From Amoebophrya sp. A120 (taxonomy: Eukaryota > Sar > Dinophyceae > Syndiniales > Amoebophryaceae): 64,000 bases of DNA. Shown piece by piece: positions 62,701 to 64,000 of this stretch. A program made the translations under genes and the position numbers. Where the stretch lies: NCBI GenBank assembly GCA_905178155.1, contig CAJINV010000010.1, positions 5,247 to 69,246 of the forward strand, read 5' to 3'. Numbering within the stretch: the first letter of the stretch is position 1; the number at the start of each line of letters is the position of its first letter. The notes under the pieces were generated by a model, which worked only from the letters and a program-made list of their open reading frames with translations, was not told where the DNA came from and did no database searches.

Positions 62701-64000
62701 CCGCGTCGGTTCCCAATGGTATTCTATGGGGTTCTCAAACGTTACACTCTCAACTGTTACATGATTTGTCATGCAAAATGACCATGACCCGCCAGACGAT
62801 CAAGCTGCTTCGCATGACAAATTCTCGGAGGGCTAAATAGCACTGTAGTCCGCACCAAACCTGTAATGCAAGACGCGCAAGATTCTCCCTCTTACCTGTG
62901 CTAGTCTTGCATTACGAATTCATGGAACAGTTGAGAATGTAACGTTTGAGAACGCCATATATTCACTTCGCAGCTTCTGGTGTAGTGAAAGTACCACGCG
63001 CGCTACATATGAAATGCAAAAGCATCGTACTAGTATAGATTGCAATACAAATTGGCTCAGCATTACAAGTTGAATTTGTAATGCGGATTTGCCTTAGGAA
63101 CTAGATTTGTAATGCATAAATGCAATTAGTACGACTACGATACTTTATTTGCAGAGGATACCACACGACCAACAGCAAGTACCGGTTTTGCACACCGGAG
63201 TTCTTCCGGACCAAGCACGACAGGCTGAATTTGTAGTCGTGTTTCCGGTTTTCTAGCAGCCGGTTTCCCTTCATATCGAAGACAGAACTGGCCCAGAGTT
63301 CCAAGTGTCTGCGCAAGCAGAACCGTTCGTTGCGGTGGTACACGTATCTCTCCAGTGCGTGATTCCGCCGCTCCTTGCGCAGAAACGTCAGCCAGGACGC
63401 GAACGCCTTATGCATTTTTGCAAATATCCACCCTGGATGATGTCTGGACTTTTTGTGATGCGAGAGTTGAAAGACAAGAGGATCTGTGATGCGGGAATAC
63501 GAAGATGCAGGCCAACACCAGCTTTTTTCTCATGCTGGAAGCCAGCTCTTTGCGATGCGTAGTTTTATGAATGAATCCGCTACCAGCCCGGAAACTTCTG
63601 ATGCTGCTGTTCTGCCGCACAAGCGGCCACGACACTGCAATCCGAGTACTATCAGTATGACTCCAGACAACCCAGATCGATATTTGCAATGCATACGCGT
63701 CCGTCTTCATCAATTTCTCGTCTTGCGCCCCCATCGCGAAGAACATCTTTCGTATTCTGCCCTGCCGTTCTTGCAGCAGAAGCATGTTCTTCTCGGCTAA
63801 CTGTGCTTCGTGCCTACCTAACTGGACTTCCTCCAGTATCCTGTGCGAAAGTATAATCGTGCTAGTAGTAATGATCGCAGTCATGCATGATTACAAATCT
63901 CCATCCCAAGGTAAAACAGCGTGACAAATTGTATTTCTCATGCTCCTGAGCAAACTTGTAATGCGATTTACACTACTAGTACGATACTTTTGAAATGCAT
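53759..64000 (-). CDS. Helical Trp-rich protein, Sfi1-like in its visible N-terminal part; 5' end outside window
   Basis: More than 1,170 codons in about 22 exons with 21 introners and one ordinary intron. The frame runs from a coiled coil (LGRHEAQLAEKNMLLLQE, 63.8 kb) into AFASWLTFLRKERR, NERFCLRRHLELWAS and RYLLLVVWRAWYFHYTRS. These helices with regularly spaced Trp and basic residues resemble Sfi1-type centrin-binding repeats. Downstream are low-complexity Ser/Arg stretches and ordered blocks (QSRGLDASVVRSQYFNEYHY, LIKRFFENQYQKSFKLNVEK, FEYLLDLHELEGLQYLF, TNILTWLSQLVEKFRHPDLL). The end is TSGGAGP and TAG at 53759-53761. A centrosomal or flagellar-base role would fit but is inference. The start lies beyond 64000. 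Confidence 0.75.
53980..54170. repeat. Tandem repeats containing CAGGTCACAGTCATCC
   Basis: The motif occurs at about 54071, 54110 and 54149, with a diverged copy CAGGTCACGGACATCC at 53984; spacing between the last three is about 39 bp. It lies in extra sequence inside the IE-B and is found nowhere else in the window. Confidence 0.85.
54392..55349 (+). mobile_element. Helitron-like element, copy 3
   Basis: 958 bp from TTACTATCTATTATATTC to CATGGCTGG, preceded by A and followed by T, with the same 3' stem-loop as the other copies. The inverted AGAGGT-rich arms (54417-54455 against 54685-54725) and the 12-13 bp CACCCTCTCGCG array are clear. Confidence 0.82.
55625..55903. mobile_element. Introner IE-C, target duplication GTGGC
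   Basis: 279 bp, perfect duplication. Joins DASGP to PGEDH. Confidence 0.93.
56057..56356. mobile_element. Introner IE-B, flanks GTTGC/GTCGC
   Basis: 300 bp; right end GTA. One mismatch. Joins SSAGD to IANSA. Confidence 0.88.
56400..56651. mobile_element. Introner IE-B, target duplication CGGAA
   Basis: 252 bp, perfect duplication. Joins ANLLS to ASSSA. Only 43 bases of exon separate it from the previous IE-B. Confidence 0.93.
57199..57417. mobile_element. Introner IE-D, flanks CGGGT/CGAGT
   Basis: 219 bp, one mismatch. Joins NSAAT to RWMEI. Confidence 0.88.
58100..58384. mobile_element. Introner IE-C, flanks CGAGG/CGGGG
   Basis: 285 bp, one mismatch. Joins ISGAP to FTGTT. Confidence 0.88.
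58605..58775. mobile_element. Introner IE-F, target duplication TTCTC
   Basis: 171 bp, perfect duplication, ends diverged. Joins LRELR to TYLGY. Confidence 0.9.
58893..59057. mobile_element. Introner IE-A, flanks TCTAC/TCTCC
   Basis: 165 bp, one mismatch. Joins SYHGR to SGGAS. Confidence 0.88.
59284..59445. mobile_element. Introner IE-A, flanks CGTTT/CGTTC
   Basis: 162 bp, one mismatch. Joins NAHTN to AKRDN. Confidence 0.88.
59521..59682. mobile_element. Introner IE-E, target duplication CAACA
   Basis: 162 bp, perfect duplication. Joins TLALL to KRLIT. Confidence 0.93.
59710..60032. mobile_element. Introner IE-I, target duplication AACCC
   Basis: 323 bp. IE-I ends in TATC followed by an A-rich and then a C-rich run, and the G-rich, T-rich inverse. 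Perfect duplication. Joins SACGG to FDVTL. Confidence 0.9.
60138..60387. mobile_element. Introner IE-B, flanks CGAGG/CTAGG
   Basis: 250 bp, one mismatch. Joins GVPDL to DIQHD. Confidence 0.88.
60524..60839. mobile_element. Introner IE-I, target duplication TTCGT
   Basis: 316 bp, perfect duplication. Second member of the family at 59710. Joins DTDSD to EDAAH. Confidence 0.92.
61191..61404. mobile_element. Introner IE-D, target duplication GCTCC
   Basis: 214 bp, perfect duplication. Joins YNPGA to SNSSS. Confidence 0.93.
61460..61772. mobile_element. Introner IE-G, target duplication GTCCC
   Basis: 313 bp, perfect duplication. Joins YADMW to DEGDF. Confidence 0.93.
61859..62118. mobile_element. 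Introner IE-B, target duplication GTAGC
   Basis: 260 bp, perfect duplication. Joins SPRSY to RDHMK. Confidence 0.93.
62192..62381. mobile_element. Introner IE-F-like, flanks GGTAG/AGTAG
   Basis: 190 bp; the right end (TTTTTACTGCGGATA) resembles both IE-F and IE-C, so it may be a hybrid. Joins NEYHY to LREGY. Confidence 0.82.
62459..62625 (-). other. Ordinary GT-AG spliceosomal intron
   Basis: 167 nt. On the minus strand the donor is AACGA-GTGAGTACTT and the acceptor CTTCACTGCAG-CATTGG. Splicing turns GA + C into an Asp codon and joins RERNRYN to DIGRQIQ in frame. No inverted repeats and no target duplication. Without it the upstream exon would hit a TGA at once. Confidence 0.85.
62725..62959. 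mobile_element. Introner IE-J, target duplication TATTC
   Basis: 235 bp, perfect duplication, near-perfect inverted repeats. Same family as 7819-8056. Joins SCEVN to TIGNR. Confidence 0.93.
63008..63160. mobile_element. Introner IE-A, flanks CTACA/CCACA
   Basis: 153 bp, one mismatch. Joins LLVVW to RAWYF. Confidence 0.88.
63409..63695. mobile_element. Introner IE-B, diverged ends, flanks CGCCT/CGCGT
   Basis: 287 bp. Shares the altered CCCTGGATGATGTCTGG end with the copy at 49661, suggesting an IE-B subfamily. Joins MKTDA to FASWL. Confidence 0.85.
63837..64000. mobile_element. Introner IE-A cut by the window edge
   Basis: Starts TATCCTGTGCGAAAG and reaches GAAATGCAT at 64000; one more base would complete ATA. 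Left flank TCCAG. The right-hand duplication lies outside. Confidence 0.85.

Noticed and set aside
1711-64000. CRISPR-like array of short dispersed repeats
   Set aside because: The repeats are paired inverted ends of insertions with variable spacing inside eukaryotic exons, with no direct-repeat and spacer pattern and no cas genes.

Overview
The window is nuclear DNA of a eukaryotic protist, most likely a syndinian dinoflagellate parasite of the Amoebophrya type. Nearly every gene is cut up by short inverted-repeat insertions that must be removed from the RNA (introner elements), the genes all lie on one strand, and GC-rich and AT-rich blocks alternate. The Amoebophrya assignment rests on my memory that such invasive intronic elements were reported there. 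No similarity search was possible. All coordinates were read by hand and may be off by 1-2 bases.

The main content is a set of 90 introners in 11 sequence families, named here IE-A to IE-K. Families differ in their terminal inverted repeats but share one architecture: the element begins TAT and ends ATA, and is flanked by a 5-bp target duplication. It is perfect in 57 of the 89 elements whose ends are both inside the window and has at most one mismatch in 81. Deleting the element plus 5 nt (one copy of the duplication) restores an open reading frame at almost every junction I read. GT...AG is generally not available at the junctions. One ordinary GT-AG intron (62459-62625) sits among them.

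Layout, with all convincing genes on the minus strand: 1590-2509 end of a small Cys-containing protein; 3672-4677 a 1-kb foldback element; 4819-32502 a giant multi-pass membrane protein of about 4,600 aa with 49 introners, possibly polycystin-like; 32937-33398 a small one-helix membrane protein; 35054-40179 a BspA/DUF285-type repeat protein split by a 2-kb insertion carrying truncated copies of genes A and B; 40844-42354 a GC-rich inverted-repeat element; 42659-44158 gene A (unknown); 44351-45334 a GC-rich inverted-repeat element with a 311-bp assembly gap; 47048-48795 gene B (unknown); 49140-51130 gene C (unknown); 53759 to beyond 64000 a helical, Trp-rich, Sfi1-like protein with 21 introners.

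Insertions are nested. Three introners carry a 0.9-1.0 kb Helitron-like element inserted between A and T without duplication. A fourth carries a 1.4-kb inverted-repeat element with a 10-bp duplication, which itself holds an introner. Gene A and its truncated copy A' differ in three introners, and each copy supplies the empty site for the other's insertions. I saw no transposase, tRNA, rRNA, spliced-leader sequence or CRISPR.
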